A stretch of 64,000 bases of DNA, taken from Candidatus Soleaferrea massiliensis AP7 (GTDB taxonomy: Bacteria > Bacillota > Clostridia > Oscillospirales > Ruminococcaceae). The DNA is taken from NCBI RefSeq assembly GCF_000820765.1, contig NZ_CCYH01000021.1, positions 62,001-126,000 of the forward strand, in the 5' to 3' direction. The notes beneath the pieces are model-generated. The model was not told the DNA's origin, did no database searches, and worked only from the letters and a program-made list of their open reading frames with translations. The position numbers and the translations under genes are program-made. The number at the start of each line of letters is the position of its first letter. Position 1 is the stretch's first letter. Below, one piece after another: positions 8,932-17,175 of this stretch.

Positions 8932-9372
8932 CGCCTGTTCGTATTGAAAATGAATAGGCCGAAAAACGGTTCCCTATCATCCTATGCAGAAAAGCCGGTT
9001 GAGGGAACAACCAAACATGATATGATGTAAACGAAGGAATGTGCATGTACCGATAAGGAAGATACAGCGGCGGATATACAGCATGAAGAGCAGTTGGTAT
9101 TTACACGGAGAATGGTTATCAGCGTTAAAATTGAGAAAAAACATCCAAAGAAAGCGCAAAATAATATGCGGTACCGCCAATGTCTGAAACGAAGGCAGAT
9201 GGGCAATCTCCAGCGGGACAGCCGATGATTTCTCCCGTGTCAAAAACTTCCTGTCGTCTTTAGCAATGCGGTCGCCAAACCATTTGCTATTTTACGTCAG
9301 CAGGTTTTTATTTTCTAAAGATTTTTCCTGCTATCAGAAGAACAGGAGATTTTATCAAGATAAAGCTGCAAA
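8932..9372. other. Intergenic stretch without recognised genes
   Basis: About 440 bp. Small overlapping reverse-strand frames (8977-9243) lack ribosome sites and family similarity. I see no convincing promoter or RNA structure here. Confidence 0.4.
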
Positions 9373-9406
9373 CAAAAAAACCGCCGGTTTCGTCGAACCG
9401 GCGGTT
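9373..9406 (-). terminator. Intrinsic terminator of ackA
   Basis: Perfect 11-bp stem (9379-9389 with 9396-9406, AACCGCCGGTT), followed on the minus strand by a T-run (9380-9373). Confidence 0.9.
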
Positions 9407-9418
9407 ATCTTCGAAATA

Positions 9419-10627
9419 CTACTGGTTGAGGCTGTCTACAATCGCCTTGGTATCGCGCGCGATCATCAGCTCTTCGTTGGTCGGAACGATCCAGATCTTG
9501 ACTCTGGACTGCGCAGAGGAAATTTCATGCTCGGTGCGGTTGAACTTCTGGTTGATCTCTTTATCCAGCTTGATGCCGAAGTAGTCCATGTTTCTGCAGA
9601 CCGATTCCCTGGCGGTATAGGAGTTTTCACCGATGCCGCCGGTGAAGACCAGCGCGTCGAGTCCGCCCATGACGGCCGTATAAGCGCCGATGTATTTGCG
9701 GATCTGATAGTAGAGCATATCCAGCACCAGCTTGGAGCGCTCGTCGCCCTCGTTGGAGAACTGGATCATGTCGCGGTGGTCGCTGGATCGTCCGCTGATG
9801 CCCAGGAAGCCGGATTTCTTATTCAGAAGCAGGCTGAGCTCGTTGCCGCTCATGTTTTCTTTCTCCGCGATATAGGTGATGACCGACGGATCGACGTTGC
9901 CCGAACGGGTGCCCATCAGGATGCCGTCCAGCGGGGTAAAGCCCATGCTGGTATCGACCGATTTTCCGCCGTCGATGGCGGTGATGGAGGAGCCGTTGCC
10001 CAGATGGCAGGTGATCATCTTGAGGTCTTCGACCTTTTTGCCGATCAGCTTGGCAAAGCGGCGGCTGACATACCGGTGGGATGTGCCGTGAAAGCCGTAT
10101 CTGCGGACATGGTATTTTTCATAATATTCATATGGAACGCCAAACATGTAGGCGGTTTTCGGCATGGTCTGGTGGAATGCGGTGTCAAACACGACGACCT
10201 GCGGGACATGCTTGTCAAACACGTTCATGCAGGCGCGGATGGCCAGGACATGGGCCGGATTGTGCAGTGGGGCCAGATCGGCGATCGATTCGATCGTGTT
10301 GACCACCTCTTCGGTGACCAGCACGGATTTCGAAAACTTCTCCGCTCCCTGGACGATGCGGTGGCCGACCGCGGAAATCTCATTGACGTCGTCAATAACG
10401 GCGTATTCTCCCTTGGTCAGAACGTCGATCAGTTCAACGAAGGCCTCCTTATGGGTTGGGAAATCCTTTTCAGCCTCCATCTTCTTCCCATCATGGGTCT
10501 TATGCGTCATCGAACCGCCGTCGCCGATTCGTTCGCATACACCCTTGGCAAGAACAAACTCATTTTCCATATCAATCAGCTGATATTTGAGAGATGAACT
10601 GCCCGCATTGATAACCAATATTTTCAT
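9419..10627 (-). CDS. ackA: Acetate kinase
   Basis: 402 residues, the usual length. AckA interconverts acetyl phosphate + ADP and acetate + ATP, the energy-yielding last step of acetate fermentation. Both family signatures are visible: VINAGSSSLKYQL at the N-terminus and GFHGTSHRYVS with the catalytic histidine near residue 177, plus FDTAFHQTMP and the GGIGENS motif. CGGAGGAA precedes the ATG. No pta gene is adjacent in the window. It is divergent from tmcAL, with overlapping -10 regions between them, and a strong terminator follows the gene. Confidence 0.97.
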   Translation of the reverse strand: MKILVINAGSSSLKYQLIDMENEFVLAKGVCERIGDGGSMTHKTHDGKKMEAEKDFPTHKEAFVELIDVLTKGEYAVIDDVNEISAVGHRIVQGAEKFSKSVLVTEEVVNTIESIADLAPLHNPAHVLAIRACMNVFDKHVPQVVVFDTAFHQTMPKTAYMFGVPYEYYEKYHVRRYGFHGTSHRYVSRRFAKLIGKKVEDLKMITCHLGNGSSITAIDGGKSVDTSMGFTPLDGILMGTRSGNVDPSVITYIAEKENMSGNELSLLLNKKSGFLGISGRSSDHRDMIQFSNEGDERSKLVLDMLYYQIRKYIGAYTAVMGGLDALVFTGGIGENSYTARESVCRNMDYFGIKLDKEINQKFNRTEHEISSAQSRVKIWIVPTNEELMIARDTKAIVDSLNQ

Positions 10628-10654
10628 ATTTTCATTCCTCCGAAATCGTTTTAC

Positions 10655-10684
10655 TTGACAAGTGACATTACTCTACTATATTAT
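10655..10684 (+). promoter_or_regulatory. Promoter of tmcAL
   Basis: TTGACA (10655-10660), 18-bp spacer, TATTAT (10679-10684). It shares bases with the divergent ackA -10. Confidence 0.55.
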
Positions 10685-10706
10685 TACAATATCGAAGAAA
10701 TTTCAA
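10678..10706 (-). promoter_or_regulatory. Promoter of ackA
   Basis: On the minus strand, TTGAAA (10706-10701), 17-bp spacer, TAATAT (10683-10678). The -10 overlaps that of the rightward tmcAL promoter. Confidence 0.5.
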
Positions 10707-10736
10707 GTGCCAAAACACAAAAAGGGGTAAAATACG

Positions 10737-11936
10737 ATGCAAATTGCCGGAATTATCGCGGAATACAATCCGTTTCACAACGGACATGCCCACCACATCG
10801 AACGGACCAGGGCGATGGGGGCGACCCATATCGTGGCGGTGATGTCCGGCAACTTTGTGCAGCGCGGCGTGCCGGCGCTGCTGTACAAGCAGGTACGGAC
10901 GGTCGCGGCCCTCGAAAACGGCGCCGACCTGGTCGTCGAGCTGCCTCTGCCATTCGCGCTCTCTACAGCCGAGCACTTTGCGTATGGCGGCGTGAAGCTG
11001 CTGGATGCGCTTGGCTGTGTAGATGTTTTGAGCTTCGGCAGCGAATGCGGGGAGATTGAGCCGCTCATACAGGCGGCGATGGCGCTGGAAGATATCCGCG
11101 TACAGGGAGATATCAGGCGGCTGCTCTCCGAGGGGATGACCTATGCGAAGGCAAGGGAGCAGGCGGTGGAGCTGCATATTTCCGGCGAGACGGCCCGCAT
11201 CCTGCGTGAGCCGAACAACATCCTGGGCATGGAATATCTGAAAGCGATTGCGGACACAGATTCCCATATCCGGCCCGTAACCGTCGCGCGTACAGGAACC
11301 GGCCACGACAGTGACAGGCCCGCGGCGCAGTTCGCGTCCGCGTCGCACATCCGCAGGCGGCTGATGAAGCAGGATCCCAGGGAGGTCAGGCACTGGATGC
11401 CGAAAAAGGCGTACAGGATTCTGAAGCAGTCATGGAAGGAGGGGATGTGCCTGCGCGATCAGGACAGCTTTGAACGCGGCATGCTCCCGCTGCTTCGCAG
11501 CCTTTCTCCTGAACAGATCGCGGCGCTGCCGGATTTGTCGGAGGGCCTGGAAAACCGCGTTTATGACGCGATCCGCAGATCGGAAACCTATCAGGAGCTT
11601 CTGGGAATGGTGAAGACCAAGCGGTACCCGATGGCGCGCATCCGCCGCATCGTATTGAGCGCATGCCTGGGAATCGACGCCGAGATCGGCGGCATGGAGC
11701 CGCCGTATCTGCATCTGCTGGGATTCAATGCGCGCGGCATGGAGATTTTGAAATGCGCAAAACAGACCGCTGTCCTCCCGATGGGGACGAGCCTGGCTGT
11801 GCTGGAACGCCAGAACGAAGCCTGCCGCCGGTTTGCCCGGCTCGAAAGCCGCAGCACCGATCTTTACGCGCTCTTTACTGGGAAGGTGCTGCCGTGCGGA
11901 TTCGATTACCGCTGCAAAAGCGTTGTGATTCGGTAG
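10737..11936 (+). CDS. tmcAL: tRNA(Met) cytidine acetate ligase (YlbM family)
   Basis: 399 residues. The N-terminus is a nucleotidyltransferase fold, GIIAEYNPFHNGH, with the HxGH motif at H14-H17, followed by SGNFVQRG, all diagnostic of TmcAL. In B. subtilis the enzyme activates acetate with ATP and acetylates the wobble cytidine of elongator tRNA-Met (ac4C34). Using acetate directly makes its placement next to acetate kinase suggestive, though this neighbourhood may simply be conserved synteny. AAAGGGG precedes the ATG. Confidence 0.93.
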   Translation: MQIAGIIAEYNPFHNGHAHHIERTRAMGATHIVAVMSGNFVQRGVPALLYKQVRTVAALENGADLVVELPLPFALSTAEHFAYGGVKLLDALGCVDVLSFGSECGEIEPLIQAAMALEDIRVQGDIRRLLSEGMTYAKAREQAVELHISGETARILREPNNILGMEYLKAIADTDSHIRPVTVARTGTGHDSDRPAAQFASASHIRRRLMKQDPREVRHWMPKKAYRILKQSWKEGMCLRDQDSFERGMLPLLRSLSPEQIAALPDLSEGLENRVYDAIRRSETYQELLGMVKTKRYPMARIRRIVLSACLGIDAEIGGMEPPYLHLLGFNARGMEILKCAKQTAVLPMGTSLAVLERQNEACRRFARLESRSTDLYALFTGKVLPCGFDYRCKSVVIR

Positions 11937-12111
11937 GCATCGGCGGCTGCCGTTCGCTGCGGTGTTTGATTGGGCGAAGGATAACGCATTGGTTTTGAAC
12001 GAGCCAATATTAAACGGCTGAAGCATGATTTGAAGCGCAAATCCATATACAAAAACACAAAAAGCGGGGATTGATGCGCGGACTGTTTCCGCGCGCTTTC
12101 AGCACGATTTA

Positions 12112-12206
12112 TGCACGCGGACATGAGAAGATGGGATGGTAATCGCAAAGAACACAGAATCACCGTTTCCTGATTCATACACGCAGACATGGGAAGATGG
12201 GGAGGT
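12112..12206 (+). repeat. Pair of ~29-bp direct repeats upstream of the 2TM-beta gene
   Basis: 12112-12140 and 12178-12206 share the pattern CACGC-GACATG-GAAGATGGG-GGT, 66 bp apart. The second copy provides the GGGGAGGT ribosome site of the next gene. Confidence 0.55.
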
Positions 12207-12215
12207 CTTGACATC

Positions 12216-12905
12216 ATGAAAAAATACAAACAGCTGCTGAACACATTGACATCGATAGCCGCAGGTATCACCATCAGTCTGAATGTGCTGTACTACAACA
12301 TCCGGATTGATCATATTCTGGGGAAAATAATCGCTGTGATCATCATGGACCTGCTGACATTTGCCGCGGTTTATACATGCATTTCCCGGCTGTACCGGGA
12401 GGTCGTCTGGAAACGCCTGAACAAATCCCTGTATATCGACGGCGAATGGTATCATGTCCACATCATCGACGGCGCTTACGACTATATCCGGATCGGCACC
12501 GTGCATATCAGGCAGCAGCTTTACGAGGTAAAGATGAAGGGCAGAAATTACAATATCCGATACGACTGCGAGGAGGATTCCATCACGGTGATTGAGGAAC
12601 AGTGTACGAACTGGATGGAAGATTCCACGCTCGACGACAGCGGAAGGGTGGTGGGAATCTATACGGCTGACAGGACCTTCGGCAATTTTTCAAAAAGGCA
12701 CGGCATCCATATCTTTGAATTGGGCCTGTCCAACGATTACCCGCAGAGGATCAGCGGGAGCTTTTTCGACACCTCTCCCTATAACCGGATCGGCGTTATA
12801 GAGCTGTTCAGGGACAAAGCACAGCGGGACGCATTCGTAAGGACAAGATGCCAGGGGAAAATCCAGGAGGGACGCCGCGCGTTCACCAGCAAGGTCATGG
12901 ATTAG
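12216..12905 (+). CDS. Two-TM, beta-rich protein; possible Cap15/S_2TMBeta-like effector
   Basis: 229 residues from ATG 12216, with GGGGAGGT about 9 bp upstream; an in-frame ATG at 12189 has no such site. Two adjacent membrane helices are at about residues 5-27 and 32-55, followed by a basic stretch and a ~165-residue beta-rich domain (SLYIDGEWYHVHIID, YIRIGTVHIRQQLYEVKMKG, ISGSFFDTS). This order resembles the S_2TMBeta domain of Cap15, the CBASS effector that senses cyclic dinucleotides through a beta-barrel. That is a topology-based inference: no CD-NTase, E1/E2 or JAB gene lies nearby, so an unrelated membrane protein is equally possible. Confidence 0.5.
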   Translation: MKKYKQLLNTLTSIAAGITISLNVLYYNIRIDHILGKIIAVIIMDLLTFAAVYTCISRLYREVVWKRLNKSLYIDGEWYHVHIIDGAYDYIRIGTVHIRQQLYEVKMKGRNYNIRYDCEEDSITVIEEQCTNWMEDSTLDDSGRVVGIYTADRTFGNFSKRHGIHIFELGLSNDYPQRISGSFFDTSPYNRIGVIELFRDKAQRDAFVRTRCQGKIQEGRRAFTSKVMD

Positions 12906-13012
12906 CTTGAATGGAAAGAAACGCAGGACGCATACGGTTTGTTTGGTGGCTTCATGGCGGGAAAACCATGATACACTTTGACAGACTGCCTATTTACGCC
13001 GCCCTGCAACTG

Positions 13013-13021
13013 TGCTATAAT
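13013..13021 (+). promoter_or_regulatory. Extended -10 promoter upstream of the DUF4380 gene
   Basis: TGC-TATAAT (13013-13021). No good -35 at standard distance (the nearest TTGACA is 32 bp upstream). The resulting leader would be about 230 nt and contains the terminator-like hairpin at 13135-13173. Confidence 0.45.
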
Positions 13022-13134
13022 GTTAAGAGGAAAAATGAGGCGTTTTCGCCGGATCAATATCGAAGCAACCACTGAATCAATCACGCCTGGCGGCTCGACG
13101 GCGGTTCATGGGACATTTTGAGGGCTTCCGCGTC

Positions 13135-13173
13135 AAAAACCTTCGAAATACACAAGTATTTCTCCGGTTTTTT
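13135..13173 (+). terminator. Leader terminator/attenuator-like hairpin
   Basis: The inner stem GAAATAC/GTATTTC (13145-13151, 13156-13162) and outer stem AAAAACC/GGTTTTT are separated by a 3-nt internal loop, with a T-run at the end. It lies between the promoter at 13013 and the gene at 13259. Confidence 0.45.
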
Positions 13174-13258
13174 CCTCGCATCCGCCTGAAATCTGCCGCG
13201 CGAATCCGCACACCGGATTGAATCAGTAGTACCTGAAATGATGAGGAGGACTGGCAGT

Positions 13259-14194
13259 ATGGCTGTAACGGTAAGCGTAGAAAACTACAGGCATTATGGA
13301 AAATGTGTGAAGATGGAAAATGAATTTGCGGAGCTCTATGTGACGGTGGATGTGGGACCGCGCGCGGTTCATTATGCGCTCAAGGGCAAAGAAAATATGC
13401 TCTTTAACGACGACAACGAGGCGGTCAACAACTTTGGGCCGGAATACGATGAAACCTTCTTTGAGGGCGCAAGATGGCACATCTACGGCGGCCACCGGCT
13501 GTGGCTCAGCCCGGAAAAGAATCCGGACACCTATTATCCGGACAACGACCCGGTGGAATATGAGATTTTGGAGAACGGCGCGGTCTTTATACCGAAGCCG
13601 CAGATTCACAACAACATCCAGTACAAGCTGACCTATACGTTGGATGCGGCGTCCGCAAGGGTCACGCTCAAGCAGGAGGTCCGCAACCTCAGCAGGGAGA
13701 CCATCCGGCGCGCGCTCTGGGGCATCACGGTCATGGATAAGGAGGGCGTGGAGATCATCCCGCAGCCGACCAAGGACACCGGGCTGCTTGCAAACCGTGT
13801 CCTCGCGGTCTGGGCGTACAGCGACCTGTCGGATGAACGCATCAAATTCGGCAAGGAGTACATCACGCTGAAGCAGGACCCGCAGGCGGCAAGCAACTTC
13901 AAGATCGGCATCAACAATGAAAAGGGCTGGGTTGCGTATGCAAACAAGGGCTGTGTGTTCAAGGTGCAGTACGATGTCAACGAGCAGGGCGATTATCCGG
14001 ACTACGGCGTATCGCTGGAGACCTATACCAGCAACCTGATTCTGGAAGTGGAAACGCTCGGCGAGCTGCATGACATCGAGCCGGACGGCACGGCCTGCCA
14101 CATCGAGCACTGGGATCTCAAGCCGGTCGAATTTATGCCGGTACACGGCGACGAAAGCTCGGTCAAAAGGTTTGTGGAGACCTATCTCGCATAG
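13259..14194 (+). CDS. DUF4380 / galactose-mutarotase-like domain protein
   Basis: 311 residues from ATG 13259, preceded by GAGGAGGA; upstream in-frame ATGs at 13238/13241 overlap that site. The protein has the DUF4380 hallmark WHIYGGHRLWLSPEKNPDTYYPDN and a beta-sandwich pattern throughout, as in aldose-epimerase-like folds; the HRLW segment is the likely carbohydrate-binding face. No signal peptide is visible, so it is probably cytoplasmic. The substrate is unknown. The gene seems monocistronic, with hairpins at 14253-14281 and 14316-14352 behind it. Confidence 0.78.
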   Translation: MAVTVSVENYRHYGKCVKMENEFAELYVTVDVGPRAVHYALKGKENMLFNDDNEAVNNFGPEYDETFFEGARWHIYGGHRLWLSPEKNPDTYYPDNDPVEYEILENGAVFIPKPQIHNNIQYKLTYTLDAASARVTLKQEVRNLSRETIRRALWGITVMDKEGVEIIPQPTKDTGLLANRVLAVWAYSDLSDERIKFGKEYITLKQDPQAASNFKIGINNEKGWVAYANKGCVFKVQYDVNEQGDYPDYGVSLETYTSNLILEVETLGELHDIEPDGTACHIEHWDLKPVEFMPVHGDESSVKRFVETYLA

Positions 14195-14252
14195 ACATTC
14201 AACCATCAATTTGTCAATAAAAGCAAGAGACCCGTCAATAGAAACAGAGAAG

Positions 14253-14281
14253 GCCCGCATCACTGAAAGGTGCGGGCTTTT
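14253..14281 (+). terminator. Terminator of the DUF4380 gene
   Basis: Stem GCCCGCA/TGCGGGC (14253-14259, 14271-14277) followed by four Ts. Confidence 0.55.
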
Positions 14282-14315
14282 GGTATGCGTTCTATTTGGT
14301 TCATATATTTTATCC

Positions 14316-14352
14316 AAAGAAGCCCATGCTGATTTGCAGCATGGGCTTCTTT
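14316..14352. terminator. Bidirectional terminator
   Basis: Perfect 15-bp stem (14316-14330 with 14338-14352), A-rich on one side and T-rich on the other, between the convergent DUF4380 and oxidoreductase genes. Confidence 0.75.
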
Positions 14353-14393
14353 GTTTCCCTCATGGGATATATAAAAATAAGAATGGGTGGAAT

Positions 14394-15602
14394 TTACAGA
14401 CCCTTCAGGTCCTGCAGTGTGATGTCCCAGATCTCTTTCCCGGTTCGGGAGAGATCGATGCCGTTTTGAATGGCATACTGCCAAACCGGCATACCCGTGA
14501 TGTTTCCAAGAAGGATGGCGCCGTAAACGATGTTGTCCCTGATCAGCAGGCGTTTATAGTCCTTCTCATCCTGCTTTACAATTTCGCGATAGGTGTTGTT
14601 TGGCGCTTCCACCATACCCAGCGAAATACCGGTCAAGCCATAATAATTCATGGCGTTTTTGACCGTCTCCTTTTCGGCGTATATCGTTTTCTTTCCATTT
14701 ACCATGTTGTGCGCAGCGCAGACGCCCTGCTTGGTTGCGGCTTCCCAGGTGCCGCTGAGTCCCGCCGCATCCCCGGCGGCAAAGATGTTTTCATCGCTGG
14801 TGCCTAAGTAGTCGTCCACGACGATGCCCCGCTCCACGGCGATGCCGCTGCCCTGCAGAAATCCGCAGTTTGGACGGACGCCGGCGGCGACCACGACAAA
14901 ATCACAGTCATACCGCGTGCCGTCTTCAGTCTCAATGGAGGTCACCGTTTTGCCATCCAGAACAGCGCCGCTCACCTTGGCGTTCAAAGCGAAACGGACA
15001 CCGGCCTTCTCAAAAAGCCGCTGATACCAGCCGGCCGCTTCCTTTGGAAACTGCAGAGCCAGCGGCCGGTCCGCCATCTCAACCACCGTAACCGAAATGC
15101 CGCGCGGCGCCAGCGCGTATGCGACATCCAGCCCGACCAGCCCGGCCCCAATGATCACGGCCTTTTTAGCCCCTTCGGCGGCCTTGTCAATCTTGACAGC
15201 ATCGATGAGGTCGCGGAATCCGTAGACATTCTCCGCTTCGCGCAGCCCGGGAATCGGAGGGATGCAGTAAGAAGCGCCGCTGGCAATCAGCAGCTTCTTA
15301 TAGCCAAAACATCTGCCGTCAGAAGCGGCAACGGTTTTTTTCTTCGGATCAACCGAAGAAATGGTACAGTCGTGGAACCAGGTGACGTTGTTGTTTTCCA
15401 AAAAGCCTTTCGGCATAAAATTCAGCGTATGTTCATCCCGTTCATGGGACAGGTAAAGATGCAGCATGGGGCGGGAAATCATGTAGGTGTCGGCGGACAG
15501 GACCGCAACGGAGCTGTCCTGATCGAGCGAACGCAGCGCTTTGGCGGCGCCCATGCCGGCAGCGCCGGCGCCGATGATTAAATAATCGAATGGTGTGTTC
15601 AT
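14394..15602 (-). CDS. FAD-dependent NAD(P)H oxidoreductase (NADH:rubredoxin reductase-like)
   Basis: 402 residues. FAD-binding motif GAGAAGMGAAKAL at residues 12-24, central NAD(P) Rossmann motif IIGAGLVGLDVAYAL, and the second FAD motif NIFAAGDAA, giving the two-dinucleotide layout of pyridine nucleotide-disulfide oxidoreductases. No redox-active CxxxxC follows the first FAD motif (the region reads TYMISRPMLHLYLS), so it is of the NADH oxidase/rubredoxin reductase type rather than a disulfide reductase. Such enzymes in anaerobes often pass electrons to rubredoxin for oxygen or peroxide detoxification (inference). The ATG follows AAGGGGA. Confidence 0.85.
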   Translation of the reverse strand: MNTPFDYLIIGAGAAGMGAAKALRSLDQDSSVAVLSADTYMISRPMLHLYLSHERDEHTLNFMPKGFLENNNVTWFHDCTISSVDPKKKTVAASDGRCFGYKKLLIASGASYCIPPIPGLREAENVYGFRDLIDAVKIDKAAEGAKKAVIIGAGLVGLDVAYALAPRGISVTVVEMADRPLALQFPKEAAGWYQRLFEKAGVRFALNAKVSGAVLDGKTVTSIETEDGTRYDCDFVVVAAGVRPNCGFLQGSGIAVERGIVVDDYLGTSDENIFAAGDAAGLSGTWEAATKQGVCAAHNMVNGKKTIYAEKETVKNAMNYYGLTGISLGMVEAPNNTYREIVKQDEKDYKRLLIRDNIVYGAILLGNITGMPVWQYAIQNGIDLSRTGKEIWDITLQDLKGL

Positions 15603-15740
15603 TATGCAGTCCCCTTTATCCCAGCGGCCGTATCGGCCGATGATACTTCCTCCATAGTAGTTTGGCGCATCCGAAGGATTTCATGCATCCGAATCACAGG
15701 AGGATGTATACGAATTAAGTGTAGATCGTTTATCAAATTC

Positions 15741-15769
15741 ATTATAAATGAGTCTTTTGGAAAAATCAA
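15741..15769 (-). promoter_or_regulatory. Promoter of the FAD oxidoreductase gene
   Basis: On the minus strand, TTGATT (15769-15764), 17-bp spacer, TATAAT (15746-15741). Confidence 0.65.
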
Positions 15770-15860
15770 GTGGACACGCGTATGTTCACATATTTTTCAT
15801 ATATTTACCCGCCGGTACATTCCGCAAAATGATGATTTCTATGAGAAACGCAGTGTTCGA

Positions 15861-16583
15861 TCAAAACAACCTCTTTCCATCTGAGATATCGATGCCGAGT
15901 TCTTTCGCCCTACCGGTTTGCTTGAACGGGTTTATTTTTTCCACGATGCCATTGCGTTTAAAAAAAGAGCCTGTATTTTTGAACCAGAACGTGACGTTTG
16001 CATGAACGCATTGCCGGCGGATACCCAGCACCCAGTCATAATCGCATTCACGGGCATCCCGGCCTGTTTCACCGCCCACTGTGACATGCTCTACGCCATG
16101 CAGATACGGTGTTAAATCGATCGCTTCTAAAAGCGGCGCGCAGGCGATAAAACGCCGCTTGATCGGATAGGACAAAAACAATGGGAGTCTCTCGTCCGCC
16201 AGCTTTTGATTTTCGACGGTACATCCGATATTCACGTTGTCATATCCCGCTCCCCAATCGGATGGAAGTGATACGGGGAAACGGTCAATCCGCTTTGTCA
16301 GGATCAAGAACTCGATGTCTGTTCTTTCCCGGATCATGGACCAGACCTCCTTACGCCACTCATCCGCTTCAGGAAGAAAAAAGTCCGTCGCAAAACAGGT
16401 CGCGAGGATTTTATTTCCTTTTATGTTGTATGCGCCTTTTGCATTTTTTCGGATCGGCCAGTCGAATTTATCTGTTTTTTGTATGGTGTTTTGACCGTAG
16501 CGTTTTGCATGCGGCCCGTAAAAATAGCAGTTGGCGCACCCGTCACTTATGTTGTAACAGCCTGTCCACGGTTCCCAGTTCAT
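15861..16583 (-). CDS. DUF5131 (phage Gp37/Gp68-like) protein
   Basis: 240 residues from ATG 16583, which has AAGGAG 7 bp upstream; the GTG at 16589 is too close to it. The protein starts MNWEPWTGCYNISDGCANCYF, a cysteine cluster typical of the Gp37/Gp68 (DUF5131) family, which is related to radical-SAM-type enzymes, followed by LTKRIDRFP, NVNIGCTVENQ and VGGETGRDARECDYDW. Members occur both in phages and on bacterial chromosomes; the reaction is not known. No other phage gene is nearby. Confidence 0.8.
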   Translation of the reverse strand: MNWEPWTGCYNISDGCANCYFYGPHAKRYGQNTIQKTDKFDWPIRKNAKGAYNIKGNKILATCFATDFFLPEADEWRKEVWSMIRERTDIEFLILTKRIDRFPVSLPSDWGAGYDNVNIGCTVENQKLADERLPLFLSYPIKRRFIACAPLLEAIDLTPYLHGVEHVTVGGETGRDARECDYDWVLGIRRQCVHANVTFWFKNTGSFFKRNGIVEKINPFKQTGRAKELGIDISDGKRLF

Positions 16584-16666
16584 AGGCACTCTCCTTATCT
16601 TCGAATATGATTGATATAAGCAGATATAGATCCATAGTTTCCGTTATTTAGTGTGTATCCAGAGTA

Positions 16667-16700
16667 AGATGGCGGCTTTGACTGTTCAAAGCCGCCATCT
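16667..16700 (-). terminator. Hairpin directly after the VOC gene
   Basis: Perfect 15-bp stem (16667-16681 with 16686-16700, GATGGCGGCTTTGA type), starting 1 bp after the VOC stop codon. It lacks a clear T-run on the minus strand, so it may act as a 3'-end stabiliser as much as a terminator. Confidence 0.55.
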
Positions 16701-16701
16701 G

Positions 16702-17172
16702 TCATATGTCACAGCACGACGCATACTGCTTGACGACTTCGAGAGGAAGCATCGTGCGCTCAGCTACTTCTTTATCCGTCATGCCCTGCCTGAAAAAGCG
16801 TTTGATGACCGTGTGCATATCCTCTGCGATCTCCACAATATGCTTGTCCGGGTCATATACGCGGATGTCACGCTGCCCCCATGGGTATTCCTTCATTTCG
16901 TGCACCCATTGCAGGTCCGGTATATTTTTCATTTCGGCATACACTTTGTCCAAATCCTCCACCTCAAAATAAACCTGAAAGCTGTGCGACGGTTCTTTTA
17001 CATAGTCAGCGGCTGCGCCAATGAGCTCGGCATATCCCTGCTGCAGAGAAAAGCCCTCATAGGTCACATGCACGCCCATATCCATCACGGCGGCTTGATG
17101 AAGCACCTCTTCATAAAAGCGCTTTGAGACGGAGATATCCCTGACTGCTAAAAGACAACCCTGGTATTTCAT
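16702..17172 (-). CDS. VOC-family (glyoxalase/bleomycin-resistance fold) protein
   Basis: 156 residues. The N-terminal ~115 residues follow the VOC pattern: CLLAVRDISVSKRFYEEVLH, then FQVYFEVEDLDKVYAEM, RDIRVYDPDKHIVEIAE, with the terminal metal-ligand-type glutamate. The last ~35 residues (RFFRQGMTDKEVAERTMLPLEVVKQYA) look like a small helix-turn-helix-like extension, not part of the core fold. It starts 3 bp after the AraC gene ends, with GGAGGAA inside the AraC 3' end, so the two are cotranscribed. The substrate is unknown. Confidence 0.82.
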   Translation of the reverse strand: MKYQGCLLAVRDISVSKRFYEEVLHQAAVMDMGVHVTYEGFSLQQGYAELIGAAADYVKEPSHSFQVYFEVEDLDKVYAEMKNIPDLQWVHEMKEYPWGQRDIRVYDPDKHIVEIAEDMHTVIKRFFRQGMTDKEVAERTMLPLEVVKQYASCCDI

Positions 17173-17175
17173 ATT

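Noticed and set aside
12216..12905. Confident CBASS defence call for the 2TM-beta protein
   Set aside because: No CD-NTase, Cap2/Cap3 or other defence gene is adjacent; the similarity is only in topology.
15861..16583. Prophage based on the Gp37/Gp68-like protein
   Set aside because: No integrase, capsid, portal or lysis genes surround it; the family is also common on bacterial chromosomes.
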